Assembly (NCBI GenBank): GCA_045658985.1
Contig: JAZOWC010000057.1
Coordinates: 1-64,000 of the forward strand
Direction of reading: 5' to 3'
DNA length: 64,000 bases
Source: RGIG3513 sp045658985
GTDB lineage: Bacteria; Bacillota; Clostridia; Oscillospirales; Butyricicoccaceae
Under the pieces are notes generated by a model. It saw only the letters and a list, made by a program, of their open reading frames with translations, was not told the origin of the DNA and ran no database searches. The translations under genes were made by a program, and so were the position numbers. Positions 43,646 through 51,701 of the stretch are shown here, one piece after another. Position 1 is the first letter of the stretch. Each line of letters starts with the position of its first letter.

Positions 43646-45102
43646 AACTGAGTTTTGATAAGAAATGTGAAATAGGTTTTCAGTACGTGCTCGATCTGCT
43701 TGAGCCCTGCTCCTGCTATGGCTCGGAGCATATCAGAACACTTGCACCATACACCTCGGCACAGCGCAGCGAGCTTGTGCGCGAGCTTGACAATATCCAG
43801 TGTATTATATCTGTGTATGAAGATAAAAAGAGCGTTATAACCAAGCTGGAATATTCTTTTATGCATCTCAAGGATGTCAGACCTATCATCAACAAGTGCC
43901 GAAACACCTCCCTCAACGAGGTTGAGCTTTTTGAAGTCAAAAGATTTCTGCTCACCTTCAGGGATATTTATCCTGCCTTCTGTGAGCTTAAAGCTGCCTC
44001 CGGTACAGAGGGACTTGAGGCGAGGGAACTTGCACAGGCATTGGAGATAGTCGACCCCGACAAGACCGGTGTCCCCAGTTTTTATATCAGTGAGACCTGC
44101 TCTCTCAAACTCCGTGAGATCCGCAAAGAAAAGAAAAATATCGAGCTGCTTATCCGCTCCAAAAACGGAAATATGGATGAGCTGATGATTGCCCGTACCA
44201 AAATCGCCGCAAAAGAAGAAGAAGAAGAGCTGGCGGTCAAAGCACGTATGTCCGAGAGTTTGAGAGTGTATCTTGATGATATGCTTTTTGATGTGGAGAC
44301 AATTCGCGCACTGGATGTTATTCTGGCAAAAGCCAAGCTTGCCATCGACAGAAACTGCTGCAAGCCCACGATAGGGGAGGACAGCTTTGTTCTTGAGGAT
44401 ATGGTCAACCCCAAGATCGGAGACAACCTGATCGAAAAGGGCAAGACTTTTACCCCTGTATCCATATCCGTGCAGCGGGGCGCCACCGTTATTACCGGTG
44501 CAAATATGGGAGGAAAGAGCGTTGCGCTCAAAACTACCGCTCTCAATATCCTGCTTGCGCTCTGCGGTATTTTCCCGTTTGCCAAGAGCGCCGAGGTAGT
44601 TCTGCTTGACGATATCTACATAATCTCCGAAGACCTTGAATCCATCGACAGGGGACTGTCCAGCTTCGGCGGCGAGATTCTCGAGTTCAATAACGTGGTC
44701 AGGAAGCTTGATTCTTGCTCTATGGTCGTTCTTGACGAGTTTGCCAGAGGCACCAACCCCGATGAGGGTGCGGCCATTGTCAAAGCGGCAACCAAATGGC
44801 TGCAGGGAAAGAGCTCGTTCACCCTTCTGTCCACCCACTATGACGGTGTTGCGGAGCATGCAGGCGCCCATTATCAGGTCATAGGCCTCAAGAATATTGA
44901 CTTTGCATCCCTCAAGTCAGAACTTTCCTGCATAGAGACCGAAAGAAGCGCCGACAGAATAGCCGAGCACATGGATTACGGCCTCTACAGAGTGCTGGAA
45001 AAGCAGGATTGCCCCAGAGATGCACTCAATATATGCAGATTGCTGGATCTTGAGCCCGAAATCGTGGAAATGGCAGAAAAAAATATTGACAATTTGATTT
45101 AA
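43642..45102 (+). CDS. kamC: lysine 5,6-aminomutase reactivase ATPase KamC (MutS-like)
   Basis: 486 residues. The C-terminal half is a MutS-type ATPase: Walker A GANMGGKSVALKT near residue 288, Walker B SMVVLDEFARGTNPDEGAA and the LLSTHYDGVAEH H-motif. The N-terminal half is helical and shows none of the MutS1 mismatch-binding motifs nor a C-terminal Smr domain, so it is not a repair MutS/MutS2. Overlaps kamB by 4 bases. The promoter of the next operon lies inside its last codons. Confidence 0.85.
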   Translation: MKLSFDKKCEIGFQYVLDLLEPCSCYGSEHIRTLAPYTSAQRSELVRELDNIQCIISVYEDKKSVITKLEYSFMHLKDVRPIINKCRNTSLNEVELFEVKRFLLTFRDIYPAFCELKAASGTEGLEARELAQALEIVDPDKTGVPSFYISETCSLKLREIRKEKKNIELLIRSKNGNMDELMIARTKIAAKEEEEELAVKARMSESLRVYLDDMLFDVETIRALDVILAKAKLAIDRNCCKPTIGEDSFVLEDMVNPKIGDNLIEKGKTFTPVSISVQRGATVITGANMGGKSVALKTTALNILLALCGIFPFAKSAEVVLLDDIYIISEDLESIDRGLSSFGGEILEFNNVVRKLDSCSMVVLDEFARGTNPDEGAAIVKAATKWLQGKSSFTLLSTHYDGVAEHAGAHYQVIGLKNIDFASLKSELSCIETERSADRIAEHMDYGLYRVLEKQDCPRDALNICRLLDLEPEIVEMAEKNIDNLI

Positions 45103-45114
45103 ATGTTATATCAT
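45086..45114 (+). promoter_or_regulatory. promoter of the lysine-fermentation operon
   Basis: TTGACA (45086-45091), 17-base spacer, TATCAT (45109-45114), overlapping the end of kamC. The predicted start near 45121 is just upstream of the lysine riboswitch. Confidence 0.85.
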
Positions 45115-45154
45115 TATAGCAGTTAAATAGATTTGTAATTTAATATCTTTCAAA

Positions 45155-45354
45155 GGGATAGAGGCGCGAGATACAAGGTATCTGCTGTATGCTAAGGATG
45201 GGACGTTCAATGACAGCAGGGAATGTGTGTTTCGCCGAAAGTTCGGATGTTGTTTCCGCAGCCGCGCTTGGGAGCGAGGTTCAGTACCTCGGTCTTGTCA
45301 TGTGTAACATGAAGAGCTATCAACAACTTATTTGTGTTGTTGATAGCTTTTTTT
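45155..45354 (+). promoter_or_regulatory. lysine riboswitch with overlapping terminator
   Basis: Conserved L-box segments are present in order: GATAGAGGCGCG (45157-45168), CAAGGTATCTGCTG, GGGACGTTCAATGACAGCAG, TTCGCCGAAAG...CTTTCCG-type P4 region, CAGCCGCGCTTGG and GAGCTATC (45314-45321). P1 pairs GATAG with CTATC. A 13-base terminator stem (45315-45327 with 45336-45348) followed by seven T includes the P1 3' strand, so P1 and terminator exclude each other. The 347 bases between kamC and kal hold only this promoter and switch. Confidence 0.93.
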
Positions 45355-45449
45355 ACTACCATGGAGCGCTATTGCGGCAATATGCTCAATCGCGCTTTTT
45401 TATTTTGTCGTTTTATAATTTTATAAATAATTTTATGGAGGTAATTACC

Positions 45450-45845
45450 ATGGAAATGAAATCTATGATCAGACTGCGTATGAGTGCTAAGGATGCTCAT
45501 TACGGCGGAAACCTTGTTGACGGTGCACATATGGTTCACCTGTTCGGCGACGTAGCAACCGAGCTGCTCATTCTGCAGGACGGCGATGAGGGCCTCTTCT
45601 GCGCATACGACAACATCGAGTTCCTGGCTCCTGTTTATGCAGGCGACTACATCGAGGCTGTCGGTGAGATCACCAAGGTTGGCAACACTTCCCGCAAGAT
45701 GAAGTTCGAGGCTCGCAAGGTTATCGTATCCCGCCCCGACATCAACGATTCCGCTGCTGACGTTCTCGAGGAGCCCATCGTTGTTTGCCGTGCAACCGGT
45801 ACCTGCGTAACTCCCAAGGACAAGCAGAACGTACCCCGCAAGTAA
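45450..45845 (+). CDS. kal: 3-aminobutyryl-CoA ammonia-lyase
   Basis: 131 residues, hotdog-fold enzyme. Converts L-3-aminobutyryl-CoA to crotonyl-CoA and ammonia, the last pathway-specific step of lysine fermentation. IRLRMSAKDAHYGGNLVDGA near the N-terminus is the typical start. ATG 45450 follows GGAGG (45438-45442); an open frame from 45189 runs back through the riboswitch and is not coding. First structural gene after the riboswitch. Strong codon bias (mostly AAG for Lys, GTT/GCT), suggesting high expression. Confidence 0.92.
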   Translation: MEMKSMIRLRMSAKDAHYGGNLVDGAHMVHLFGDVATELLILQDGDEGLFCAYDNIEFLAPVYAGDYIEAVGEITKVGNTSRKMKFEARKVIVSRPDINDSAADVLEEPIVVCRATGTCVTPKDKQNVPRK

Positions 45846-45879
45846 TTTGCACAGTACCTACAGAAAGGATTACTGAATA

Positions 45880-46701
45880 ATGGAAAAGCTTATTATTACC
45901 GCTGCTATTTGCGGTGCTGAGGTTACCAAGGAGCACAATCCTGCTGTTCCTTATACCAAGGAGGAGATGGTACGCGAGGCTAAGGCTGCTTACGAGGCAG
46001 GCGCAGCTGTTATTCACGTACATGTCCGTACCGACGATGGCAAGCCCACTCAGGACAAGGAGCGTTTTGCTGAGATCCTGCCCGCTATCCAGGAAGCTTG
46101 CCCCGATGCAATTCTGATCCCCTCTACCGGCGGCGCAACCGGCATGACCCCCGAAGAGAGACTTCAGCCCACCGAGCTTATGCCCGAAATGGCAACTCTG
46201 GACTGCGGTACCTGCAACTTCGGCGATGACATCTTTGTCAATGATATGCCCACAATGCGTGCTTTCGGTAAGCGCATGATCGAGAACAACATCAAGCCCG
46301 AGTATGAGTGCTTCGAGATCGGTCATCTGGACACCGTTGTCAACATGGCAAACAAGGGTCTGGTTCCCGGCGCTCCCATGCAGTTCAACTTCGTTCTCGG
46401 TGTTTCCGGTTGTACTCCCGCAACTCCCGAGAATCTTGCATTCCTCGTTAACAAGATCCCCGCAGGTTCCACCTGGACTGTTACCGGTGTCGGCAGAGGT
46501 GCATGGCCCATGGTTGCAACCGGTATCATCATGGGCGGTCATGTTCGCGTAGGTTTCGAGGATAACATCTACCTCGAGCGCGGCAAGAAGGCTAAGTCCA
46601 ACGGCGAACTGGTTGAGAAGGTTGTTGCATTCGCAAAGCTTCTCGGCAGAGAGATCGCAACCCCCGCTGAGGCTCGTGAGATCCTCGGTCTGACCAAGTA
46701 A
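45880..46701 (+). CDS. kce: 3-keto-5-aminohexanoate cleavage enzyme
   Basis: 273 residues, BKACE (DUF849) family. Condenses 3-keto-5-aminohexanoate with acetyl-CoA to give 3-aminobutyryl-CoA plus acetoacetate. Zn-binding HVHVRTDDGKPTQD near residue 46 (His-x-His), the ECFEIGHL segment and a conserved GVGRGAWPM near the C-terminus support the family. AGAAAGGA precedes ATG 45880. Second in operon. Confidence 0.95.
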   Translation: MEKLIITAAICGAEVTKEHNPAVPYTKEEMVREAKAAYEAGAAVIHVHVRTDDGKPTQDKERFAEILPAIQEACPDAILIPSTGGATGMTPEERLQPTELMPEMATLDCGTCNFGDDIFVNDMPTMRAFGKRMIENNIKPEYECFEIGHLDTVVNMANKGLVPGAPMQFNFVLGVSGCTPATPENLAFLVNKIPAGSTWTVTGVGRGAWPMVATGIIMGGHVRVGFEDNIYLERGKKAKSNGELVEKVVAFAKLLGREIATPAEAREILGLTK

Positions 46702-46750
46702 GTTAAAAATTATTTTTTAAAAAATAACAAAAATCAGGAGGAAAATTATT

Positions 46751-47803
46751 ATGGCAGAGCTCAAAGGCAACAAGTATGGCGTACATCGCGTTATCGAACC
46801 CAAGGGTGTTCTTACTCAGGCAGCTTGGAAGATCGACAACGACATGACCAAGGTTTATTCCAACGAAATCGTTTGTGATGTTACATCTCTGAACATCGAC
46901 TCCGCTTCTTTCACTCAGATCGAGGAAGCTTGCGGCGGCGATGAGAAGAAGATCGGCGAAATGATCATGGGTATCGTCGCAGAGCGCGGCAAGCAGCAGA
47001 ACCCTGTTACCGGTTCCGGCGGTATGTTCAAGGGTGTTGTTGCTCACATCGGTGAGGACCTGCTGGCAAAGCCCGGCTTCGACCTCAAGGTTGGCGACAA
47101 GATCGTTTCTCTGGTATCCCTCTCCATGACTCCCCTCAAGATCGAAAAGATCCTGGCTATCCACAAGGATATCGACCGTGTTGATATCGTAGGTAAGGCT
47201 ATCCTGTTCGAGTCCGCTCTGTATGCAAAGATGCCCGAAGATATGTCCGAGCCTCTCGCTCTGGCAGCTCTGGACGTTGCTGGTGCTCCTGCACAGGCTC
47301 GTAAGCTGCCCAAGGAAGGCGACGCAGTTCTGATCCTCGGCGCAAACGGCAAGTCCGGCGTTCTCTGCGGCTGGGAAGCAATGAAGAAGGTTGGCCCCAA
47401 CGGTAAGGTTGTCGGCGTTGTCCGTAACCCCAAGCAGGTTCCCGATCTGATGGAGCTGGGCGTTTACACTGATGTTATCGTTGCTGACTGCACCAAGCCC
47501 GTTGAGGTTATGGAAGCTGCTCTGGCTGCTAACGGCGGCAAGGAGTACGATCTGTCCATCTCCTGCGTAAACATCGAGTCCTGCGAAATGTCCGCAATCC
47601 TGCCCGTACGTGACGACGGTAAGGTTTACTTCTTCTCCATGGCAACCTCCTTCACCAAGGCTGCTCTGGGCGCAGAAGGCATCGGCAAGGACGTTGAGAT
47701 GATCGTTGGTAACGGCTACACCAAGAACCACGCTAACATCACTCTGGACGTTCTCCGCGAGAACGAGAAGCTGCGTAAGCTCTTCGACGAGAAGTATTGC
47801 TAA
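46751..47803 (+). CDS. kdd: L-erythro-3,5-diaminohexanoate dehydrogenase
   Basis: 350 residues. Oxidatively deaminates 3,5-diaminohexanoate to 3-keto-5-aminohexanoate with NAD(P)+. The middle holds a Rossmann-type stretch, DAVLILGANGKSGVLCGWEA near residues 195-215. Length and operon position between kce and kamA match Kdd. AGGAGG precedes ATG 46751. A 14-bp hairpin follows its stop. Confidence 0.95.
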   Translation: MAELKGNKYGVHRVIEPKGVLTQAAWKIDNDMTKVYSNEIVCDVTSLNIDSASFTQIEEACGGDEKKIGEMIMGIVAERGKQQNPVTGSGGMFKGVVAHIGEDLLAKPGFDLKVGDKIVSLVSLSMTPLKIEKILAIHKDIDRVDIVGKAILFESALYAKMPEDMSEPLALAALDVAGAPAQARKLPKEGDAVLILGANGKSGVLCGWEAMKKVGPNGKVVGVVRNPKQVPDLMELGVYTDVIVADCTKPVEVMEAALAANGGKEYDLSISCVNIESCEMSAILPVRDDGKVYFFSMATSFTKAALGAEGIGKDVEMIVGNGYTKNHANITLDVLRENEKLRKLFDEKYC

Positions 47804-47813
47804 TTTTCACATT

Positions 47814-47848
47814 AACCGAAAACCTGCCTTAACAGCAGGTTTTCGGTT
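47814..47848 (+). other. 14-bp hairpin between kdd and kamA
   Basis: Perfect stem AACCGAAAACCTGC / GCAGGTTTTCGGTT with 7-base loop, followed by GTCTAAAAAT, so no T-run. More likely an RNA-stability or processing element, or a weak terminator, than a full operon end. Confidence 0.6.
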
Positions 47849-47881
47849 GTCTAAAAATATAAATAAAGGAGATAAACTATT

Positions 47882-49132
47882 ATGCTTAAGAGCAGAATGA
47901 ACGGCCTGTTTGCAAACGTTCCCGAGTCCGATTGGAACGATTGGAAGTGGCAGGTTAGAAACCGTATAGAGACCCTCGAAGACCTGAAGAAGTATGTTAC
48001 CCTTACTCCCGAAGAGGAAGACGGCGTTTCCAAGTGCCTGGGCACTCTGAGAATGGCTATCACTCCTTACTACCTGTCCCTGATCAACCTGAACGATCCT
48101 AACGATCCTGTCAGAAAGCAGGCTGTTCCTACCGCTGCTGAGCTGCATCAGGCTGAAGCTGATCTGCTGGATCCCCTCCACGAGGATACCGACTCTCCCG
48201 TACCCGGCCTGACCCACCGTTATCCCGACCGCGTTCTGCTGCTCGTTACCGACCAGTGCTCCATGTACTGCCGTCATTGCACACGCCGTCGTTTCGCTGG
48301 TCAGCACGACGCTGCAGTTGATATGTCCCAGATCGATAAGTGCATCGATTACGTCAGAGAGCATCCCGAAGTACGTGACGTCCTGCTGTCCGGCGGTGAC
48401 GCTCTGCTGATCTCTGATGAGAAGCTCGAGTACATCATCAGCAAGCTGCGCGCTATTCCTCACGTTGAGATCGTACGTATGGGCTCCAGAACTCCTGTTG
48501 TTATGCCCCAGCGTATTACTCCTGAGCTGTGCAACATGCTCAAGAAGTATCATCCCATTTGGCTCAACACCCACTTCAACCATCCCAACGAAGTTACCGA
48601 AGAAGCTGCACGCGCTTGCGCAATGCTGGCTGACGCTGGTATCCCCCTCGGCAACCAGACCGTTCTGCTCGCAGGCGTTAACGACTGCGTACATGTAATG
48701 AAGAAGCTTGTTCACAAGCTGGTAAGCATGCGCGTACGTCCCTACTACATCTATCAGTGCGACCTGTCCATGGGTCTTGAGCACTTCCGTACCCCTGTTT
48801 CCAAGGGTATCGAAATCATCGAAGGTCTCCGCGGCCATACTTCCGGCTACTGCGTACCCACCTTCGTTGTTGACGCTCCCGGCGGCGGCGGCAAGACTCC
48901 CGTAATGCCCAACTACGTTATCTCCCAGACCCCCAACAAGGTTATCCTGCGTAACATTGAGGGTGTTATCACCACTTACACCGAGCCCACCAACTACAAA
49001 GAGACCTGCCAGTGCGAAGTTTGCAGAGGCGAGAAGAAGGTCGAGCTGGTCGGTGTTGCAGGTCTTGAGCAGGGCCAGGCTCTCTCCATGGAGCCCGCAG
49101 ACCTCGCAAGATCCAAGCGCGGCCGTCATTAA
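47882..49132 (+). CDS. kamA: lysine 2,3-aminomutase
   Basis: 416 residues. Radical-SAM/PLP enzyme converting L-lysine to L-beta-lysine, the entry step. The cluster motif is DQCSMYCRHCTRR near residues 123-135; GGDALLISDEKLEYI, SRTPVVMPQRIT and the C-terminal zinc-site cysteines CQCEVCRGE near residue 380 are all characteristic. The KamA-family PLP lysine is expected near GGGGKTPVMPNY, which is present. ATG 47882 follows AAAGGAG. Confidence 0.98.
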   Translation: MLKSRMNGLFANVPESDWNDWKWQVRNRIETLEDLKKYVTLTPEEEDGVSKCLGTLRMAITPYYLSLINLNDPNDPVRKQAVPTAAELHQAEADLLDPLHEDTDSPVPGLTHRYPDRVLLLVTDQCSMYCRHCTRRRFAGQHDAAVDMSQIDKCIDYVREHPEVRDVLLSGGDALLISDEKLEYIISKLRAIPHVEIVRMGSRTPVVMPQRITPELCNMLKKYHPIWLNTHFNHPNEVTEEAARACAMLADAGIPLGNQTVLLAGVNDCVHVMKKLVHKLVSMRVRPYYIYQCDLSMGLEHFRTPVSKGIEIIEGLRGHTSGYCVPTFVVDAPGGGGKTPVMPNYVISQTPNKVILRNIEGVITTYTEPTNYKETCQCEVCRGEKKVELVGVAGLEQGQALSMEPADLARSKRGRH

Positions 49133-49147
49133 TCGGTAGGTGTAAAT

Positions 49148-50707
49148 ATGGCTAACAAACTTAATCTTGATCTGTCCCTTGTTGAGCAGGCAAGAAAGAG
49201 TGCGGCCAAGGTTGCTGATGATGTGCAGGGCTTTATTGACCTGCACACCACAGTCACCGTTGAGCGTGCTGTCTGCCGTCTGCTCGGCATTGACAATGTT
49301 AACGACGTTGATGTTCCTCTGCCCAACGTGGTAGTCGATCATCTGGTTGAGAAGGGTATCCTCGGCGGCGGCGTTTCTTTCTACATTGGTAACGCTATGG
49401 TCGAGACCGGCCTCAATCCTCAGGAAATCGCTGAGAAGGTAAGCACCGGCGAGCTGGATCTGTCCAAGCTGCCCGTACACAATGCAGAAGAGATCCGTGA
49501 TGCTGTTATGGCTGTTGCAGTAGCAACCACCGAGCGCATCAAGGGCAATGTTGCAAAGCGTAACGAGTACCTGGCTCAGTACGGCGATAAGGAAGGTCCC
49601 TACCTTTACGTTATCGTTGCAACCGGTAACATCTACGAAGACGTTACCCAGGCTGTCGCTGCTGCAAAGCAGGGCGCTGACATCATCGCTGTTATCCGTA
49701 CCACCGGTCAGAGCCTGCTGGACTACGTTCCTTACGGCGCTACCACCGAGGGCTTCGGCGGCACATACGCAACTCAGGAGAACTTCCGCATCATGCGTGC
49801 AGCTCTCGACGAAGTTTGCGAAGAAGAGAAGAGATACATCCGTCTGTGCAACTACTGCTCCGGTCTCTGCATGCCTGAGATCGCTGCAATGGGCGCTCTG
49901 GAGAGACTGGATGTTATGCTCAACGACGCTCTGTACGGTATCCTCTTCCGTGATATCAACATGCAGCGTACTATCGTTGACCAGTACTTCTCCCGTGTTA
50001 TCAACTCCTATGCCGGCGTTATCATCAACACCGGTGAGGACAACTACCTCACAACCGCTGATGCTGTTGAAGAGGCACACACCGTTCTGGCATCTCAGTT
50101 CCTCAACGAGGCATTCGCTCTCAAGGCCGGCCTCCGCGAAGAGCAGCAGGGCCTCGGCCACGCTTTTGAAATCTCTCCCGACGTTGAGAACGGCTTCCTG
50201 ATGGAGCTGGCTCAGGCTGAGATGGCAAGAGAGATCTTCCCCAAGGCTCCTCTGAAGTACATGCCTCCCACGAAGTTCATGACCGGTAACGTTTTCCGTG
50301 GCCACGTTCAGGATGCTCTGTTCAACATGGTTACCATCACCACCGGCCAGAAGCTGCACCTGCTGGGCATGCTGACCGAAGCTATCCACACTCCCTTTAT
50401 GTCTGACCGTGCTCTCGCTATCGAGAACGCTCAGTACATCTTCAGAACTATGAAGGATTTCGGTTCCGAAATCGAGTTCAAGCAGGGTGGCTTCATCCAG
50501 ACCCGTGCACAGACTGTTCTTGCTAAGGCTGCTGATCTGCTCAAGCAGATCGAGAAGCTCGGCCTGTTTGGCACTCTTGAGAAGGGCATCTTCGCTGACA
50601 TCAAGAGAGCTAAGGATGCAGGTAAGGGCCTGTCCGGCGTTGTTACCAAGAACGACGTTTACTTCAATCCCTTTGTTGACCTTATGAAAGGAGGCGTTTG
50701 CCTGTGA
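49148..50707 (+). CDS. kamD: lysine 5,6-aminomutase alpha subunit
   Basis: 519 residues. PLP/adenosylcobalamin-dependent enzyme, large TIM-barrel subunit that moves the terminal amino group of beta-lysine to give 3,5-diaminohexanoate. Family segments visible include GGGVSFYIGNAMVETGLNP, the PYGATTEGFGGTYATQENF stretch and CNYCSGLCMPE. It pairs with KamE, which supplies cobalamin and PLP lysine. Overlaps kamE by 4 bases (GTGA). Confidence 0.96.
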   Translation: MANKLNLDLSLVEQARKSAAKVADDVQGFIDLHTTVTVERAVCRLLGIDNVNDVDVPLPNVVVDHLVEKGILGGGVSFYIGNAMVETGLNPQEIAEKVSTGELDLSKLPVHNAEEIRDAVMAVAVATTERIKGNVAKRNEYLAQYGDKEGPYLYVIVATGNIYEDVTQAVAAAKQGADIIAVIRTTGQSLLDYVPYGATTEGFGGTYATQENFRIMRAALDEVCEEEKRYIRLCNYCSGLCMPEIAAMGALERLDVMLNDALYGILFRDINMQRTIVDQYFSRVINSYAGVIINTGEDNYLTTADAVEEAHTVLASQFLNEAFALKAGLREEQQGLGHAFEISPDVENGFLMELAQAEMAREIFPKAPLKYMPPTKFMTGNVFRGHVQDALFNMVTITTGQKLHLLGMLTEAIHTPFMSDRALAIENAQYIFRTMKDFGSEIEFKQGGFIQTRAQTVLAKAADLLKQIEKLGLFGTLEKGIFADIKRAKDAGKGLSGVVTKNDVYFNPFVDLMKGGVCL

Positions 50708-51495
50708 GTTCCGGACTGTATAATCTTCATAAGGCTGACTTTGACAAGACCCTTGATCTTAAGAAGCTGAAGCCCTACGGCGATACCATGAACGACGGTA
50801 AGGTTCAGATGAGCTTTACTCTTCCTGTAAAGGATGACGAAAAGGGCATCGAAGCTGCTCGCCAGTACGCCAGAAAAATGGGTATCGATGAGCCCAACGT
50901 TGCTCATCACATGCCTCTTGACAAAGAGTTCACTTTCTACGTTGTTTACGGCTCCTGCGTACATACCATTGACTACGATGATATCCACGTTCTCACCGTT
51001 GAGTCCGATGTTATGGATATGGAAGCTGTTAACGAGTACATCAAGGAGCATTTCGGCAGAAAGCTGACCTTCATCGGCGCTTCCACCGGTACAGATGCTC
51101 ACACTGTTGGTATCGACGCTATCATGAACCGCAAGGGCTTTGCAGGTCACTACGGCCTCGAGCGCTTTGAAATGATCGAAGCTATCAACATGGGCAGCCA
51201 GGTTCTCAACGAAGAGTTCATCGCTAAGGCTGTTGAAGTCAACGCTGATGTTCTGCTCGTTTCCCAGACTGTTACCCAGAAAGACGTTCACATCCAGAAC
51301 CTCACCGAGATGATCGAACTTCTCGAGGCAGAAGGTCTCCGTGATCGTTTCATCGTTATCTGCGGCGGTCCTCGTATTACTCACGAGCTGGCTAAGGAGC
51401 TTGGCTATGATGCAGGCTTCGGCCCCGGCAAATTTGCTGAAGATTGCGCTTCCTTCGCCATCACCGAGATGGTAAAGCGCGGCCTGGGCAAATAA
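50704..51495 (+). CDS. kamE: lysine 5,6-aminomutase beta subunit
   Basis: 263 residues. The cobalamin-binding DxHxxG motif is TDAHTVG, in the typical Rossmann-like B12 domain that also contains LLVSQTVTQKDVH and ICGGPRITHELAKELG. The N-terminal part carries the Schiff-base lysine in the homologous enzymes; I have not pinned that residue. GTG 50704 is best spaced from AAAGGAGG (50687-50694); TTG 50698 is too close. Last gene of the lysine unit. Confidence 0.95.
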   Translation: MSSGLYNLHKADFDKTLDLKKLKPYGDTMNDGKVQMSFTLPVKDDEKGIEAARQYARKMGIDEPNVAHHMPLDKEFTFYVVYGSCVHTIDYDDIHVLTVESDVMDMEAVNEYIKEHFGRKLTFIGASTGTDAHTVGIDAIMNRKGFAGHYGLERFEMIEAINMGSQVLNEEFIAKAVEVNADVLLVSQTVTQKDVHIQNLTEMIELLEAEGLRDRFIVICGGPRITHELAKELGYDAGFGPGKFAEDCASFAITEMVKRGLGK

Positions 51496-51512
51496 GCCTC
51501 AGACAACTTAAT

Positions 51513-51620
51513 AGTTCTTCGGGGCAGGGTGAAATTCCCGATCGGCGGTAAAGTCCGCGAGCGTAAGCATGAACTGGTGTGATTCCGGTACCGACAGTAT
51601 AGTCTGGATGATAGAAGATT
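51513..51620 (+). promoter_or_regulatory. FMN riboswitch (RFN element)
   Basis: Contains the conserved RFN blocks GGGGCAGGGTGAAATTCCCG, CGGCGGTAAAGTCCGCGAGC and CCGGTACCGACAGTATAGTC, closed by P1 (TTCTTC with GAAGAT). It starts only 18 bases after kamE; I find no clear separate promoter, so it may also receive read-through from the kam operon. Confidence 0.95.
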
Positions 51621-51652
51621 TTAACGCACATATATTTGTGCAGCTGATTATT

Positions 51653-51685
51653 AAAGCGCCCGAAGTTTATTCGGGCGCTTTTTTT
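51653..51685 (+). terminator. terminator of the FMN riboswitch
   Basis: Perfect 12-base stem AAAGCGCCCGAA / TTCGGGCGCTTT, 5-base loop, then T to 51685, immediately before the ribU ribosome site. FMN binding would favour it. Confidence 0.9.
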
Positions 51686-51701
51686 ATCAGAGGAGGTTAT
51701 T

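Noticed and set aside
43642..45102. KamC as a DNA mismatch repair MutS or MutS2
   Set aside because: It has the ATPase core only, lacks mismatch-binding and Smr motifs, and is coupled to kamB beside the lysine genes.
45189..45449. N-terminal extension of Kal through the riboswitch
   Set aside because: The region is accounted for by a structured lysine aptamer and terminator; ATG 45450 has its own GGAGG and gives the family N-terminus.
47807..50389. Open frame of 860 codons on the minus strand opposite kamA and kamD
   Set aside because: Same cause: high codon bias of the lysine genes leaves few stops in the antisense frame. It spans two real genes and the gap between them.
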